Below, one piece after another: positions 63,223 through 64,000 of a DNA stretch of 64,000 bases (positions are counted from its first letter, which is position 1; each line of letters starts with the position of its first letter). The notes beneath the pieces were generated by a model. The model was not told the DNA's origin, ran no database searches, and worked only from the letters and a program-made list of their open reading frames with translations. The position numbers and the translations under genes were made by a program. This stretch comes from Zobellia barbeyronii (GTDB taxonomy: Bacteria > Bacteroidota > Bacteroidia > Flavobacteriales > Flavobacteriaceae): NCBI RefSeq assembly GCF_018603515.1, contig NZ_JACATN010000002.1, positions 620,001 to 684,000 of the forward strand, read 5' to 3'.

Positions 63223-64000
63223 ATGGATACCATTTTAAATACCGCCAAATCTTGGTTAACCGATTTTTTTGACCCAGAAGTAAGAAAAGAAGTCCAAAAC
63301 TTAATCGATAATGATACCGATGAGCTAAAGGACCGTTTTTACAAACAAATGGAATTTGGTACGGGTGGTATGCGCGGTGTTATGGGCGTAGGTACAAATA
63401 GAATAAACAAATACACTTTAGGCAAGAGCACACAAGGCCTTAGTAACTACATTATAAAAACGTACGGTAAAAAAGATTTAAAAGTGGTTATCGCTTTTGA
63501 TTGCCGTCATAATAGTGATACCCTAGCAAGAACTGTGGCAGAAGTCCTTTCGGCAAACGGTATCAAGGTTTACTTGTTTTCAGAATTACGTACTACTCCA
63601 GAGCTTTCATTTGCCGTTAGACATTTAGAGTGTCATGCAGGTATTGTCTTGACTGCTTCTCACAACCCACCAGAATACAACGGTTATAAAGTATACTGGA
63701 CAGATGGTGGACAAATTGTACCACCACAAGATGGCGAAATCATTTCTGAAATCAACTCGCTTTCTTTTGAAGATATAAAATTTGAGGCAAACGATAGTCT
63801 TATTGAGATTATAGACAAAGATGTGGATGAAGCTTTTATTGAAGCTTCTGTAGCTAAAGGAAGCTTTAATGCTGCCGGTAAAGACGATTTTAAACTCGTT
63901 TTCACATCGCTTCACGGAACATCAATAACTGCTATTCCAGAAGTATTGAAAAGAGCAGGTTATAAGAATGTAACTATAATTGAAGAGCAAGCTAAACCAA
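63223..64000 (+). CDS. Phosphosugar mutase (phosphoglucomutase/phosphomannomutase), 5' part
   Basis: The first 259 codons run off the right edge. They read MDTILNTAKSWLTDFFDPEV, FGTGGMRGVMGVGTNRIN (sugar-phosphate loop) and GIVLTASHNPPEYNGYK with the phosphoserine at Ser146; LVFTSLHGTS follows. These are the alpha-D-phosphohexomutase signatures of the long PGM/PMM group. The enzyme links glucose 1- and 6-phosphate or the mannose pair. It follows the glycosyltransferase after 40 bp on the same strand. The metal and C-terminal domains are outside the window. Confidence 0.93.
   Translation, partial: MDTILNTAKSWLTDFFDPEVRKEVQNLIDNDTDELKDRFYKQMEFGTGGMRGVMGVGTNRINKYTLGKSTQGLSNYIIKTYGKKDLKVVIAFDCRHNSDTLARTVAEVLSANGIKVYLFSELRTTPELSFAVRHLECHAGIVLTASHNPPEYNGYKVYWTDGGQIVPPQDGEIISEINSLSFEDIKFEANDSLIEIIDKDVDEAFIEASVAKGSFNAAGKDDFKLVFTSLHGTSITAIPEVLKRAGYKNVTIIEEQAKP

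Noticed and set aside
63625-63915. Antisense frames inside the phosphosugar mutase gene.
   Set aside because: The sense frame has clear mutase motifs; the antisense ones have none.
1-64000. tRNA, rRNA, insertion sequences, prophage or defence genes.
   Set aside because: None seen on reading through both strands; the only RNA element with clear motifs is the cobalamin riboswitch.

Overview
The window is a piece of a Bacteroidota chromosome, most likely a marine member of the Flavobacteriaceae. The DNA is AT-rich. Genes rarely show a Shine-Dalgarno box, and several promoters fit the Bacteroidota pattern TTTG/TTG-N19-TAnnTTTG. Many proteins are typical of this group: type-B L31, DUF4252, DUF4199, DUF6263, a BtuB/BtuG vitamin B12 system, lipoproteins with acidic residues after the lipobox cysteine, and propeller sensor kinases. 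I see no insertion sequence, prophage, CRISPR array, tRNA or rRNA. The region looks like core chromosome, with the usual hairpin terminators between convergent genes.

Layout. 1-2552 (-): nadC, a YihY/BrkB membrane protein, a DUF2147 protein and the start of priA. 2683-5141: rlmH (+), facing a fused phosphoserine phosphatase/phosphoglycerate dehydrogenase (-). 5259-7353 (-): satD, a DUF3307 membrane gene and an alpha/beta hydrolase, behind three palindromic repeats. 7437-13146: an isoprenylcysteine methyltransferase-like gene, an ITP/XTP pyrophosphatase, a DEAD-box RNA helicase with a structured leader, a CarboxypepD_reg-like protein and a GH13 amylase lipoprotein. 13268-16736: trmH, a sirtuin, a HEAT-like protein and purB. 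16819-20473 (-): an MscS channel, then an ECF sigma / putative anti-sigma / triple DUF4252 cluster. 20711-23780 (+): two S41 peptidase lipoproteins.

23853-32714 is a vitamin B12 uptake region. A cobalamin riboswitch controls BtuB (TonB receptor), BtuG (surface propeller) and a BtuF-like protein without signal peptide. A divergent cluster supplies a binding lipoprotein, a BtuC-type permease and a BtuD-type ATPase, with a DUF1080 gene sitting between permease and ATPase. The ATPase has no ordinary start codon upstream of its Walker A motif. 32780-39524: rmuC, a small membrane protein, a thioesterase, then the oxidative pentose phosphate genes pgl, zwf and gnd, and a DUF3124 lipoprotein. 39670-47579: a TPR hybrid histidine kinase, a GIY-YIG-like protein, an acyl-CoA ligase and a large propeller sensor kinase. 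47659-64000: carB (without its allosteric domain), rpmH, a DUF6263 protein, a TPR membrane protein, cardiolipin synthase, lytic transglycosylase, an alpha/beta hydrolase, a mini GNAT-like protein, mtaB, an unrecognised secreted protein built of four repeats, a GlmU-like nucleotidyltransferase, rpmE, a DUF4199 protein, a family 2 glycosyltransferase and the start of a phosphosugar mutase.

The best candidates for an undescribed system are: (a) the SatD-DUF3307 pair, where SatD has a GGDEF/cyclase-like signature plus a helix-turn-helix and its operon starts with three 28-bp-spaced palindromes; (b) the ECF sigma / triple DUF4252 module; (c) the four-repeat secreted protein; and (d) the unusual start of the BtuD-type ATPase.
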